Of a stretch of DNA of 64,000 nt, positions 1-8,118 are shown in pieces. The position numbers and the translations under genes are program-made. Location of the stretch: NCBI RefSeq assembly GCF_021608225.1, contig NZ_JAKIJS010000001.1:1612001-1676000 (forward strand), in the 5' to 3' direction. Origin of the DNA: Pseudalkalibacillus berkeleyi (GTDB taxonomy: Bacteria > Bacillota > Bacilli > Bacillales > Fictibacillaceae). Below the pieces are notes generated by a model. That model ran no database searches, was not told the DNA's origin, and saw nothing but the letters and a program-made list of their open reading frames with translations. Positions within the stretch are counted from its first letter, which is position 1, and the number at the start of each line of letters is the position of its first letter.

Positions 1-785
1 TTAGAGAGATTGATCACGAGACGTTTGCATGAGGCGGTAGGTTCGAAAATTTTGTGCAGAAGCGTATCGATCAACGCTTCTCGCTTTTCGGTACTTGAGT
101 TGACCTCTATTTGATGCAGCACAATAGTGGATAGCATGCCGTAGGGATCATACACCTTTCGGTAAAGCCCATATCCAATGTCACGTCCATTTTCAGAAAC
201 GACAAGAGCATCACCGTTACCCACACTTTGCCATTGTGTTTGCCAAGGTCCACTACAATCGTAAAAATCAAGATGCTGAACAAAGTGAGGAGCTTTCGTT
301 TCAAATGCCCATAATGGGTCAAGTTTCTTCGGTTGTACACGTATTGGACCTTGTTGTTGCAGGAAAAAGACCCGGTCCGACGTTGAATATCCGAGGGATT
401 CATATAATTTGATTGCAGCATGATTATCGTGAATGGCTTCAAGATGAGCTTCATCTACTCCCTTTTGCTTATAGAGATCGATTACCGCTTCCATCATCCT
501 TTTGCCAACACCCATTCGTCGAAATTCTGGCGCAACAGCGGTACCTCCGTTGTAGCCAATGAGCTTTCCTTCAACATTACGAAATCCATTTAGTACGATT
601 CCTGCTGGAACTCGATTAACAAATGCGACAATAGAATCGTCTGCGGAAAAACCTTCTTGAACCATACGTTGAAGAAAACGGTCAATTGTCATCGTCATAT
701 CTGTATAGTAGCCTTTAAATCCATTGTTCCAAGCGTCAAGGACATCCGTTAGCGAACAGTTTGATAAACGTTCAATCACAATCAT
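1..785 (-). CDS. GNAT family N-acetyltransferase, C-terminus cut by window edge
   Basis: The frame is open from ATG 785 to the left edge (261 codons) with no stop, so the C-terminus lies outside. The start has an AGGAGG 9 nt upstream. Residues 1-135 form a GNAT domain: the acetyl-CoA loop reads RRMGVG at 89-94 and is followed by the usual NHAAIKLYESLGY motif at 121-133. About 125 further residues form a second, less conserved half, as in two-domain GNAT proteins. It should transfer an acetyl group from acetyl-CoA to an unknown amine; the substrate cannot be read from the sequence. The TAA at 3-1 is out of frame and is not its stop. Confidence 0.85.
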   Translation of the reverse strand, partial: MIVIERLSNCSLTDVLDAWNNGFKGYYTDMTMTIDRFLQRMVQEGFSADDSIVAFVNRVPAGIVLNGFRNVEGKLIGYNGGTAVAPEFRRMGVGKRMMEAVIDLYKQKGVDEAHLEAIHDNHAAIKLYESLGYSTSDRVFFLQQQGPIRVQPKKLDPLWAFETKAPHFVQHLDFYDCSGPWQTQWQSVGNGDALVVSENGRDIGYGLYRKVYDPYGMLSTIVLHQIEVNSSTEKREALIDTLLHKIFEPTASCKRLVINLS

Positions 786-805
786 TGAACATATCCTCCT
801 TATAT

Positions 806-825
806 AAAACTGACTGGTTAGTTTT
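806..825. promoter_or_regulatory. imperfect palindrome upstream of the GNAT gene
   Basis: An inverted repeat (AAAACT, then GACTGGTT, then AGTTTT) sits just before the GNAT ribosome-binding site. It resembles operators of TetR-type repressors in size and symmetry, but no regulator gene lies next to it. Role is inferred only. Confidence 0.25.
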
Positions 826-877
826 TATAATTCCATGGTAATCCATTAATCTTACATTTTCAAGAAAAAAATGGTAT

Positions 878-1054
878 TTAATCTAGAATTTCATACGAAG
901 AAATGTGTGAAGGATTGATGTATAAAGAAGGATGGATCTCAATAAGTTCATCTCGAACAGATTCATCCTGTGTCAAAACGAGGCTTTGAAAATCATTTTG
1001 TTCCATTTGAAGCACATACTCTTTTCCGCTATTCATCACCACTTTTATACGCAT
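878..1054 (-). CDS. small conserved-looking protein, 58 aa, unknown function
   Basis: ATG at 1054 has a GGGGG run about 10 nt upstream and the frame closes with TAA at 880-878. The product begins MRIKVVMNSGKEYVLQME and ends with ISSYEILD; it is acidic, soluble, and has no signal peptide or membrane segment. The N-terminal pattern (basic strand, then a SGKEY turn) looks like a small beta-rich fold. I do not recognise the family. It stands alone between the GNAT gene and the divergent small gene at 1192. Confidence 0.6.
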   Translation of the reverse strand: MRIKVVMNSGKEYVLQMEQNDFQSLVLTQDESVRDELIEIHPSLYINPSHISSYEILD

Positions 1055-1137
1055 GAATCATTCCCCCTTTATTCTTGTATAACTATATTCGGAATGGAGT
1101 TAAACTTTTCCTTCTTCAACAAATAACAATGAATTTG

Positions 1138-1166
1138 TTGACGATAAGCTTTCTCTCCACTATCGT
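1138..1166 (+). promoter_or_regulatory. possible sigma-A promoter for the YqzH-like gene
   Basis: TTGACG at 1138-1143 and TATCGT at 1161-1166 are 17 bp apart. This puts the transcript start just before the GGAAAGG ribosome site of the small gene at 1192. The -10 box is weak. Confidence 0.35.
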
Positions 1167-1191
1167 TATGAAAGGAAAGGTTGTGCGTATT

Positions 1192-1392
1192 GTGGAAGCA
1201 CTTTTTATTAAGAAGATGATTGATCGTTGTTTAATAGAATATTTTGGAGATCTAGAATTATCCCCCTTCACAAATGAAGATTATGACGTATTAGTTGAAG
1301 AAATTGGTACAAAGATAGAACAACAACAAGAAGAACCAACTTATGTCGTCGTACATGACCAAGTTTATCAATACTTGGCAACACAGCAATAA
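1192..1392 (+). CDS. YqzH-like small protein, 66 aa
   Basis: Predicted product begins MEALFIKKMIDRCLIEYFGD and continues with an acidic helical region ending in VVVHDQVYQYLATQQ. The pattern (short helix, YFGD turn, N-EDY segment, terminal V-YQYL helix) resembles the small YqzH family of Bacillus as I remember it; this is a memory-based call. The frame is open further upstream (to 1075). GTG 1192 is chosen because GGAAAGG lies 11 nt before it, the alternative ATG 1168 has no ribosome site, and the likely promoter ends near 1166. Soluble, function unknown. Confidence 0.55.
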   Translation: MEALFIKKMIDRCLIEYFGDLELSPFTNEDYDVLVEEIGTKIEQQQEEPTYVVVHDQVYQYLATQQ

Positions 1393-1460
1393 CTACAGAA
1401 AAAGGGCTGACCGAAAAGGATTATGAGTCCTTAATGGGAAGCTCCTATTTTTTTGTTTAA

Positions 1461-1600
1461 CCCGTTATGCACGATAATCTCGATATATGCACGATAATTT
1501 CGATATATGCACGATAATTTCGATATATGCACGATAATCTCGATATATGCACGATAATTTCAATATATGCACGATAATTTCAATATATGCACGATAACCT
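1461..1600. repeat. tandem array, 7 copies of a 20-bp CGATAAT-cored unit
   Basis: The core TGCACGATAA recurs at 1468, 1488, 1508, 1528, 1548, 1568 and 1588, an exact 20-bp period. Only the bases after CGATAAT vary (TCTCG, TTTCG or TTTCA). It lies between convergent genes. Related arrays occur at 22320-22436 and 40225-40295. Confidence 0.9.
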
Positions 1601-1614
1601 TCTTTTCAACTAAA

Positions 1615-1662
1615 ATAGGATGCCCCATACAACTACTTTCATAGATGTTTTGGGACACCCCT
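1615..1662 (-). terminator. probable terminator of the yqjN-yqjP-yqjQ run
   Basis: On the minus strand GGGTGTCCC pairs, with two G-U pairs, with GGGGCATCC across a 23-nt loop and is followed by TATTTTAG. It starts a few bases after the yqjQ stop. Confidence 0.5.
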
Positions 1663-1665
1663 TTC

Positions 1666-2451
1666 TTATTTCTGGCTAAATGCTTTCTTTCCTAGCTTTT
1701 CAACAAGCGCAGGAGCGAGTTGATAAAGTTTACTCCCTACTTCCATCCAACCTGGTAAATTGACTTCACGTACGGGTTTTTCTATCGTCGAGATCACTTT
1801 TCGTGAAACGAGTTCAGCTGGGAGTAACCACTTTTCAATATTTTTTTCATATTGCCCACTCTTATCGGCTACTTTAAAGAAGTTGGTTCGTATGGGACCA
1901 GGATTTACTGTCGTCACATGAATACCGTAATCTTTGACTTCCATCCGTAAGCTGTTTGTAAAACCAAGAACGGCGTGCTTCGTCGCAGCATAGCCACTAC
2001 CTTTGGTCGTTGCGAGCTTAGCAGCTTGCGAAGCGATGTTGATAATGTGACCGCTCCTTCGCTCAACCATTTCTGGTAAAACAACTTTCGTACAAGCCAT
2101 CAATCCGATCACATTCGTATCAAACATTCCTTTAACGTCTTCCATCTTCGCATCTAAAAAATAATCAAAAATACCATAACCCGCGTTGTTAATTAAAACA
2201 TCAATCGAACCGACCTCTTTTTCGATCCGGTTGAAAACCTGTTCGATTTGGGGCAGGTCTTGTACATCCAGCTGATAAGAATACGCCTTCACTTTGAAGT
2301 CATTTTGGATTTCATTACGAAGGTACTCCAGCTTTTCAATTGAGCGTGCCATCAAAACAGGCGTCCAGCCTTTTGCCGCGATCATCTTTGCCATTTCTGC
2401 TCCGATACCACTTGATGCGCCTGTGATCACGACAACTTTAGCGACACTCAT
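1666..2451 (-). CDS. yqjQ: short-chain dehydrogenase/reductase, YqjQ type
   Basis: A 261-aa classical SDR. The NAD(P)-binding TGASSGIG is at residues 10-17, NNAG at 88-91, the catalytic Ser at 141 and YAATK (Tyr154, Lys158) complete the active site. It should oxidise or reduce a small alcohol/carbonyl substrate in the cytoplasm; the substrate is not known. The start overlaps the end of the upstream metallo-hydrolase gene by 14 nt, so the two are translated from one mRNA. The neighbour pair YqjP-YqjQ is kept as in B. subtilis, which supports the name. Confidence 0.85.
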   Translation of the reverse strand: MSVAKVVVITGASSGIGAEMAKMIAAKGWTPVLMARSIEKLEYLRNEIQNDFKVKAYSYQLDVQDLPQIEQVFNRIEKEVGSIDVLINNAGYGIFDYFLDAKMEDVKGMFDTNVIGLMACTKVVLPEMVERRSGHIINIASQAAKLATTKGSGYAATKHAVLGFTNSLRMEVKDYGIHVTTVNPGPIRTNFFKVADKSGQYEKNIEKWLLPAELVSRKVISTIEKPVREVNLPGWMEVGSKLYQLAPALVEKLGKKAFSQK

Positions 2452-3421
2452 GCTTAGCGACCTCTTTTGCCTGAAAATATAATACGCCTTCCTTTTCTAC
2501 AACCTTCAATCGATCGTCCCTCTTTAATAAATCCAAGTGACCAAGTGTTTCTGACATCGTCAGCCCTAGCTCTTTCAAAAAGATTGTTGGAAAGAGCTTC
2601 TGGCAAATTTCAAAGCCCGTTAACGCTTCTTGACTTATCATTTTTAAAATATCGTCAGCACGTTCTTCTTGCTTTAATAGACGCAAGTGCACAAGCTCTT
2701 TCGGATGTTCTACCGGTTTTCCATGTCCTGCATACACTTTTATCACGTTTCTGTCGATCACCTTCATAAGAGAATCTCGGTATTGTAATAACGTCTTTGG
2801 TCGTTCTGTTTCACCAATTGGTGGCGGTTCAATTAATGCGTTTGAAGAGATATGCTTAATGAGATGATCTCCGCCGATCATCACACCATCAGTGTCTCTT
2901 AATAACGACAGATGTCCTTGGGCATGACCTAATGTTTCAACAACGGTCCACCCAGGTAAGCCGTCAATCGCATCCCCTTCTTCAACTACAACATCCACAT
3001 CGATCGTGCAGGAATAATCTAGATACCCTCTGACGGTTTCCATTGCTTTTTTATGAAATTTTTCAATGCCCATTTCTCTATAAACGGTTAAGTAAAATGC
3101 ATCATGGTGCTCAAAGAAGGCTGGGTCTTTTTTCAACCATGGTAAGTTGTAAGCCATGGTGATGAATCGGACGCTGTGTTCTGTAAAATAATCAGAAAGC
3201 CCGACGTGATCTGGGTGGTGGTGAGTGAGTACGACTTGCTCGATATCGGATACTTGAAATCCAAGTGCATCGATCTGACGCTTCAATGACGCCCATGCCT
3301 CATCTGTTTTCGGGCCCGTATCCACTAAAGTTAACTTTTCGCTTTCAATTAGATAGACGTTCACATCTCCAACTGCGAAAGGAGTAGGTAAACTAATGCA
3401 ATGTATGCGTTCTGAATTCAA
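2438..3421 (-). CDS. yqjP: MBL-fold metallo-hydrolase, YqjP type
   Basis: 327 aa with the metal-binding HHHPDH signature (His67, His69, Asp71, His72), a GHAQGHLSLL strand carrying the next His, and GGDHLIKH further on. The N-terminal two thirds are the beta-lactamase fold. The last ~80 residues form a helical C-terminal domain of the type seen in LACTB2-like hydrolases. It is a zinc-type hydrolase of unknown substrate. The start is TTG 3421 with GGAGG ten nt upstream. It is 16 nt downstream of yqjN and overlaps yqjQ, so the three form one unit. Confidence 0.85.
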   Translation of the reverse strand: MNSERIHCISLPTPFAVGDVNVYLIESEKLTLVDTGPKTDEAWASLKRQIDALGFQVSDIEQVVLTHHHPDHVGLSDYFTEHSVRFITMAYNLPWLKKDPAFFEHHDAFYLTVYREMGIEKFHKKAMETVRGYLDYSCTIDVDVVVEEGDAIDGLPGWTVVETLGHAQGHLSLLRDTDGVMIGGDHLIKHISSNALIEPPPIGETERPKTLLQYRDSLMKVIDRNVIKVYAGHGKPVEHPKELVHLRLLKQEERADDILKMISQEALTGFEICQKLFPTIFLKELGLTMSETLGHLDLLKRDDRLKVVEKEGVLYFQAKEVAKHECR

Positions 3422-3437
3422 AATCTTAACGCCTCCG

Positions 3438-5054
3438 TTATTTTAGCAATTTGGATATAGCAACTGGTAACATTTCATGAAACGCACCAAACGAGTAATC
3501 CACATTTAATCGCTCTGTCCATTTATGTGCATCTCGTCCCAGTGGTCCAAAGTTCATCACAGGAATCTTAAGCTGTTGAAGTTCATCTAGTGGGAACTGG
3601 TACCCATTTTGAAATAACGGCATATTTCCAAACAATGGTTTCAGTGCTTCAACAGGCTGTGATAAGCTCGTGAAGCTTAAATCTGACAGTCCTGCAAAAT
3701 AGTGCTGTTCTTTAATAGTTATATTATACTTCTTCTCAGCGAGGTCGATTAATTCTCCAACGACGTTCTGGATTTTCGAGTTGTTTCTGGACGATACAGC
3801 TGGATAAAAGGGTGGACTGTAAAATAGGACGATCATTGGTCCTTCGTCTTTACAAAGTCCTGCAAGATCGGATACTAAGCGAGTGGATAAATCTCTGTCC
3901 CCTAGCACCTTAAAGTTCGCTGCAATGTAAGCTTGTCGACGAACAATCTCCGCTTCTCCGTACTGTTCTATCGCTTTTTCAAGTAACTGTTCATAGGTGA
4001 ACACGGATATCTTGTGATCCATCGGTTGAAACGATTCCCATTGTGTAAAGGTCATCGCTCGATCGTACAAATGCTTTTCAATTTGCCTTGCGACTTTATT
4101 CGCTAATGTAAGCATATCATTGTTGATGTCAGAAACGGATCTTTCCATCACCATCAAATTGTACAAGGCTACAGCTACATGAGGAATTTGCACAGAATAT
4201 TCTTCTTTAAGATCTTTCTGCATTAAATTCGTTGGTGGAGGTGTGACCTCTCCGTCAATGGCTTCACAAAAATCAGTATTTAATTCTAGGGCTCTTGAAA
4301 GCTCAGATGCCATATAGTTTGCATTAATTCCTGAAAAGGGTTCTCCGACATGCGTTTCCATTCCATAGCATAAAAACCCTGGAAGTAATTTTCCGATTGA
4401 TCCTGTGTATACATATTGGTTCGTATCACCAGGATAACGTGTGAAAACAGGCTCTGAGTTCAGGCATGCTGTATACTCAAGCTGGTGCGTTTGAGACATA
4501 TCAAGTAAAACCTCCACAGCTTCCATCATACCTGTAGAGTTCGCTTCTTCGTCTGGAACGGTTAGGAGTAATAGATTACCATCGAATTCCCCGTTACAAG
4601 CTTTTTCAATCATGGACATTTGCAGTGCGAGCCCTGCCTTCATATCCATGGAACCTCTACCAAATAACCATTCACCGTTATTTAAATCCTCCTGTACAGC
4701 TTGAGGTAGCTCATTGAAATTGGCACGGAATTCTTGAGTAAGCTCCTTAGGGCGAAAGGCTAGGTTCTTCCATTCTCCGTAATCCTCTATATCAACTACA
4801 TCAAAGTGGCTAATGAGTACGACTGTTTTCGGCTGATTACTATTCCGCACAAATGCTGTTACAAACTTACGTCCATCTCGTGTTGGGTGTATTTGTAAGT
4901 CTTCAGGGTTTTCGTTAAAATAGTCTAGCTCATTAAGCTTCATATAAATGAATTCACTAATTGCAAGTTCTGCATCAGATCCTGTAATACTAGGAAATTC
5001 TATCAGATGACAAAGTAGCTCTTTCAGACTTTCTTGATCCTGCCACTTATTCAT
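3438..5054 (-). CDS. yqjN: M20-family peptidase/deacylase, YqjN (RocB-like)
   Basis: About 538 aa. The M20 zinc-peptidase motifs are visible: LISHFDVVD near residue 84, GRGSMDMKAG near 132, and the catalytic VPDEEANSTG near 165. The length (about 540) and the long C-terminal half match the YqjN/RocB group rather than ordinary dipeptidases of about 375 aa. RocB-like proteins are tied to arginine or amino acid breakdown, but the reaction is not settled. ATG 5054 is preferred over GTG 5063 because GGAG lies 8 nt before it. It leads the yqjN-yqjP-yqjQ run. Confidence 0.82.
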   Translation of the reverse strand: MNKWQDQESLKELLCHLIEFPSITGSDAELAISEFIYMKLNELDYFNENPEDLQIHPTRDGRKFVTAFVRNSNQPKTVVLISHFDVVDIEDYGEWKNLAFRPKELTQEFRANFNELPQAVQEDLNNGEWLFGRGSMDMKAGLALQMSMIEKACNGEFDGNLLLLTVPDEEANSTGMMEAVEVLLDMSQTHQLEYTACLNSEPVFTRYPGDTNQYVYTGSIGKLLPGFLCYGMETHVGEPFSGINANYMASELSRALELNTDFCEAIDGEVTPPPTNLMQKDLKEEYSVQIPHVAVALYNLMVMERSVSDINNDMLTLANKVARQIEKHLYDRAMTFTQWESFQPMDHKISVFTYEQLLEKAIEQYGEAEIVRRQAYIAANFKVLGDRDLSTRLVSDLAGLCKDEGPMIVLFYSPPFYPAVSSRNNSKIQNVVGELIDLAEKKYNITIKEQHYFAGLSDLSFTSLSQPVEALKPLFGNMPLFQNGYQFPLDELQQLKIPVMNFGPLGRDAHKWTERLNVDYSFGAFHEMLPVAISKLLK

Positions 5055-5146
5055 TACACTCACTCCATTTACTGAATGATGTCGAATTTTGTATGCGTTT
5101 CTTTAAAGCTCGTCGGATTTAACCGTATTCCTTTCTATACTGGAAA

Positions 5147-5168
5147 AACTTTAACTCAGTTAAAAGTT
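5147..5168. repeat. palindrome in the yqjN / GDPD divergent intergenic region
   Basis: AACTTTAACT, a central C, and AGTTAAAAGTT form a near-perfect inverted repeat between two divergent genes. It could be an operator or a short hairpin; no regulator can be named. Confidence 0.4.
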
Positions 5169-5183
5169 AGGTTGTAAGAAATG

Positions 5184-5213
5184 TTTACCTCATGAAGTTT
5201 ATTTGAGTATACT
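5184..5213 (+). promoter_or_regulatory. sigma-A-like promoter of the GDPD gene
   Basis: TTTACC (5184-5189) and TATACT (5208-5213) are 18 bp apart. This predicts a leader of about 80 nt before the TTG start at 5303. Confidence 0.5.
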
Positions 5214-5302
5214 ATATAGAACATGCTAAATTACACCTAAGTGTTTATATTTAATTAATATGTATGCTGCAGCATTTCAAAGACATTTGAGGAGAGATTG
5301 AT

Positions 5303-6094
5303 TTGACTTTAATTTTCGCCCATCGCGGGTCAAGTAAATATGCACCTGAAAATACGATGGCTGCCTTTCGAAAAGCACTTGAACAACATGCTGATGGTAT
5401 TGAACTCGATGTTCAACTGACGAAAGATAAAATTCCAGTCATCATTCATGATGAATCTCTAAAACGTACAACAGGCGTAAAAGGGCTTGTTGGTGAATAC
5501 ACCTATGATGAAATACGCTGTCTCGATGCTGGCAAATGGTTTTCTGCAAAGTTTAAATATGAAAGAATTCCTTCGCTTGAGGAGTTCTTAATTTGGATGA
5601 AACCAACCACATTGAAATTGAATATTGAATTTAAAAACAACATACTCCCGTACTATGGTATGGAAAAAATCGTTTATGATCTCGTTCAAGAACATGGATT
5701 AGAGGACCGGCTCATTTACTCTTCCTTTAATCACTATAGCTTGAAGGAAATGAAGAAGTTTGATCCTAACATAGATATCGCACCGCTCTATTCTTCTGGT
5801 TTGTATGAACCATGGAACTATGTGAAGAGCCTTCCTGCTGAAAGTGCACACCCACATTGGCGGACGCTCAATCAATTCATGTTAAACGGATTTAAGGAAC
5901 ACGAAATTCGCGTTAGACCATACACCATCAATGATCCTAAACGAATGAAATGGTTATTTGAGAATAAAATCGATGCCATTATTACGGACGTTCCAGATAT
6001 CGCCTTTGATGTCCGATCAGGGCTCCATGCTCCAAAATCAAACAAAGTCATGACCGCACTGCAAAAAATGAACCCAAAAAGCTTTTTAAAATAG
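5303..6094 (+). CDS. glycerophosphodiester phosphodiesterase family protein
   Basis: 263 aa with the GDPD core: FAHRGSSKYAPENTMAAF at the N-terminus, GIELDVQLTKD, and IHDESLKRTT. These supply the His-Arg, Glu-Asp and His residues of the active site and metal site. It should hydrolyse glycerophosphodiesters from phospholipid breakdown to glycerol-3-phosphate and an alcohol. There is no signal peptide, so it acts in the cytoplasm, like B. subtilis YqiK. The start is TTG 5303 with GAGGAGAG 7 nt upstream. It faces the lysC-like gene convergently across a repeat-filled gap. Confidence 0.85.
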   Translation: MTLIFAHRGSSKYAPENTMAAFRKALEQHADGIELDVQLTKDKIPVIIHDESLKRTTGVKGLVGEYTYDEIRCLDAGKWFSAKFKYERIPSLEEFLIWMKPTTLKLNIEFKNNILPYYGMEKIVYDLVQEHGLEDRLIYSSFNHYSLKEMKKFDPNIDIAPLYSSGLYEPWNYVKSLPAESAHPHWRTLNQFMLNGFKEHEIRVRPYTINDPKRMKWLFENKIDAIITDVPDIAFDVRSGLHAPKSNKVMTALQKMNPKSFLK

Positions 6095-6110
6095 GATGTA
6101 GCTCCCATAT

Positions 6111-6150
6111 GAGGTCGTCGTAGCCGGATCACGGTGTTACCGCGACCTCA
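6111..6150. repeat. inverted repeat after the GDPD gene
   Basis: GAGGTCG (6111-6117) pairs with CGACCTC (6143-6149) across about 25 nt. No clear T-run follows, so a terminator role is uncertain. It adjoins the 52-bp tandem repeat. Confidence 0.4.
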
Positions 6151-6160
6151 TTCTACATTT

Positions 6161-6368
6161 ATGAGTGCTCCGTTTCACGTTTTGCTCGCTACCGAGCACC
6201 CATTCGACCTCTATGAGTGCTCCGTATCACGTTTTACTCGCTACCGAGCACCCATTCGACCTCTATGAGAGCTCCGTATCACGTTTTACTCGCTACCGAG
6301 CACCCAATTTACCTCTATGAGTGCTCCGTATCACGTTTTGCTCGCTTCCGAGCACTCAATTAGTGTTC
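6161..6368. repeat. 52-bp tandem repeat, 4 copies
   Basis: Units start at 6161, 6213, 6265 and 6317, exactly 52 bp apart, with only a few differing bases. Each unit carries GTGCTCCGT near its start and ACCGAGCAC about 14 nt later, which can pair as a 9-bp stem with one mismatch. No open frame with a start and ribosome site runs through it. It fills the gap between two convergent genes. Confidence 0.9.
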
Positions 6369-6378
6369 GATGATCCGT

Positions 6379-7611
6379 TTATACTGTAACAGCTTGTCTT
6401 GCATCTAATTCGAAGGCTTCATGCAAGCACTCAATCGCAGAGATCATTTCCCCACTATCAACGATTGTCGATACTTTTATCTCAGAAGTGCTGACCATTT
6501 TGACTTTAATTTGACCTTCTGCCAGAACATCGAACATTTTTGCAGCCACACCTGGATTCGATATCATTCCTGAGCCCACAATGGAAACTTTCGAAAGTCC
6601 TTCCTCGTATGCAATATGCTCATATCTTAACTCAGATTTAAACTTACTTAGCACATCCATTGTGTATTGAAGAATATCTGAATCTACAGAGAATGAGATG
6701 TCGGTGGTTTGATTTCCGTTTGTATTTTGAATGATGATATCGACGTTAATTTGATTATCAGAGAGTGTTGTAAACAACTTAGAAAGTGTTGACATTTCAT
6801 CTGGCAACCCATACACGGTAACCTTTGTTACATTATCCTCAAACGCAATTCCTCTCACCATCAAGTTACCTTCCATTGCTACTTCCTCCTCTATTCTTGT
6901 TCCAGATTCTTTTTCAATACTCGAGCGCACCTCAAGTGTTACATTATAGTTTTTCGCAAACTCTACCGATCGTGGGTGGAGTACACCAGCACCTAGGTTT
7001 GCGAGTTCAAGCATTTCATCATAAGAAATTGCTTCAAGCTTTCGCGCGTCCTTAACGACACGCGGATCTGTTGTAAAAACGCCCGTAACGTCTGTATATA
7101 TTTCGCACTTGTCGGCGTTTAACGATGCAGCAATTGCTACTGCTGTCGTATCTGAGCCGCCTCTGCCAAGTGTTGCAATCTCCTCATTTTCAGTAATCCC
7201 TTGAAACCCTGCTACAATGACAATTTTACCAGTTGCCAAATGCCCGTTGATCCGTCGTGAATCAATATCCAAAATTCTTGCATTACCGTGGACAGATTCT
7301 GTTTTAATACCAGCTTGCCATCCCGTAAGTGATACTGATTCATAGCCTTTTTGTTGTAGCGCCATTGCTAACAGCGACATCGAAACTTGTTCACCTGTAG
7401 AAACGAGCATATCTAACTCTCTTTTTGAAGGTTGTTCGGATATATCATTTGCCATTTGAATTAATTGGTCTGTACTTTTCCCCATCGCAGATACGACAAC
7501 GACCACTTCTTTACCCTGCTTGTAAGTTTCTATTACACGTTCCGCTACATTTTGAATTCTTTCAATAGAACCTACAGAAGTACCACCATATTTTTGAACG
7601 ATTAAAGCCAT
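6379..7611 (-). CDS. lysC: aspartokinase, lysine-responsive LysC type
   Basis: 410 aa. The N-terminal kinase begins ALIVQKYGGTSVGS, with VVVVSAMGKSTD and a GFQGITE segment further on, all typical of aspartate kinases. Two C-terminal ACT domains (from about residue 260) carry the feedback site. It phosphorylates L-aspartate as the first step to lysine, threonine, methionine and diaminopimelate. The length matches B. subtilis LysC (aspartokinase II). A lysine riboswitch lies directly upstream, so transcription should fall when lysine is high. In the B. subtilis enzyme an internal start makes a separate beta subunit; that is likely here but not shown. Confidence 0.93.
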   Translation of the reverse strand: MALIVQKYGGTSVGSIERIQNVAERVIETYKQGKEVVVVVSAMGKSTDQLIQMANDISEQPSKRELDMLVSTGEQVSMSLLAMALQQKGYESVSLTGWQAGIKTESVHGNARILDIDSRRINGHLATGKIVIVAGFQGITENEEIATLGRGGSDTTAVAIAASLNADKCEIYTDVTGVFTTDPRVVKDARKLEAISYDEMLELANLGAGVLHPRSVEFAKNYNVTLEVRSSIEKESGTRIEEEVAMEGNLMVRGIAFEDNVTKVTVYGLPDEMSTLSKLFTTLSDNQINVDIIIQNTNGNQTTDISFSVDSDILQYTMDVLSKFKSELRYEHIAYEEGLSKVSIVGSGMISNPGVAAKMFDVLAEGQIKVKMVSTSEIKVSTIVDSGEMISAIECLHEAFELDARQAVTV

Positions 7612-7645
7612 GCTTCCATTCCTTTCATCAGCTAAAATTACAATA

Positions 7646-7759
7646 TAAAAAGGATTGACTCAATGTAAGTGTGACGGACTTTTCAAACAACCATAGCAAA
7701 AAACTCGTTTTGCAATATGATTGAATTGAAACAAATCGTCAGACTTGAGAGTCAATCCT
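7646..7759 (-). terminator. riboswitch-controlled terminator of lysC
   Basis: On the minus strand AGGATTGACTC (plus 7749-7759) pairs perfectly with GAGTCAATCCT (plus 7651-7661), followed by a T-run. The stem is extended inside by AAGTCTGACG against CGTCACACTT (one mismatch). The inner 3' arm can instead pair with an upstream AAGTGTGGCAGAC, giving an antiterminator. Confidence 0.85.
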
Positions 7760-7764
7760 CAAAC

Positions 7765-7976
7765 GTCTGCCACACTTATTCCCTTGCGTGAGATAGTCCT
7801 CCATACGACATCAGGGATTTGTGTCGTATGACAGCTCTGTATTTATTCAATACAGATCCAGCCAAATGATGTTTGAGACAATCATTCAGCTTCGGCGAAT
7901 TCCCCTTTCCTATGCACTCATAAGAGCTCAACCTCTTCATGCATCATACTATTGGTTTTCGCGCCTCTACCATCAC
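7765..7976 (-). promoter_or_regulatory. lysine riboswitch (L-box) aptamer, lysC leader
   Basis: Read on the minus strand the leader shows the L-box landmarks in order: GGTAGAGGCGCG, a GGAAAGGGGAATTCGCCGAAG block, GGCTGGATCTGTATTG, AATACAGAGCTGTC, a TACGACA/TGTCGTA hairpin, and GGAGGACTATCTCACG closing P1 against GTGATGGTAG. Lysine binding is expected to favour the downstream terminator and shut off lysC. The antiterminator strand AAGTGTGGCAGAC lies at the 3' edge of this element. Confidence 0.9.
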
Positions 7977-8118
7977 TTCACTTAATGCTTGAAGTGTGGC
8001 CTGAAAATTTAATTGTTTGTATTCTATCAAAAACTTGACTATGAGACAAGTTTTTCTTTTTCATAACTTATTTACTGTGTTTGATTAAGATATGTTGCGA
8101 TTACGTCGTTTTCATCAT

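Noticed and set aside
107-454. Minus-strand 115-codon open frame inside the GNAT gene
   Set aside because: It lies inside the GNAT coding region, in another frame, and the GNAT frame has family motifs and a good ribosome site.
1461-1600. CRISPR-like array
   Set aside because: Unit is only 20 bp, the variable part is 5-9 bp, no spacers of 30 bp and no cas genes.
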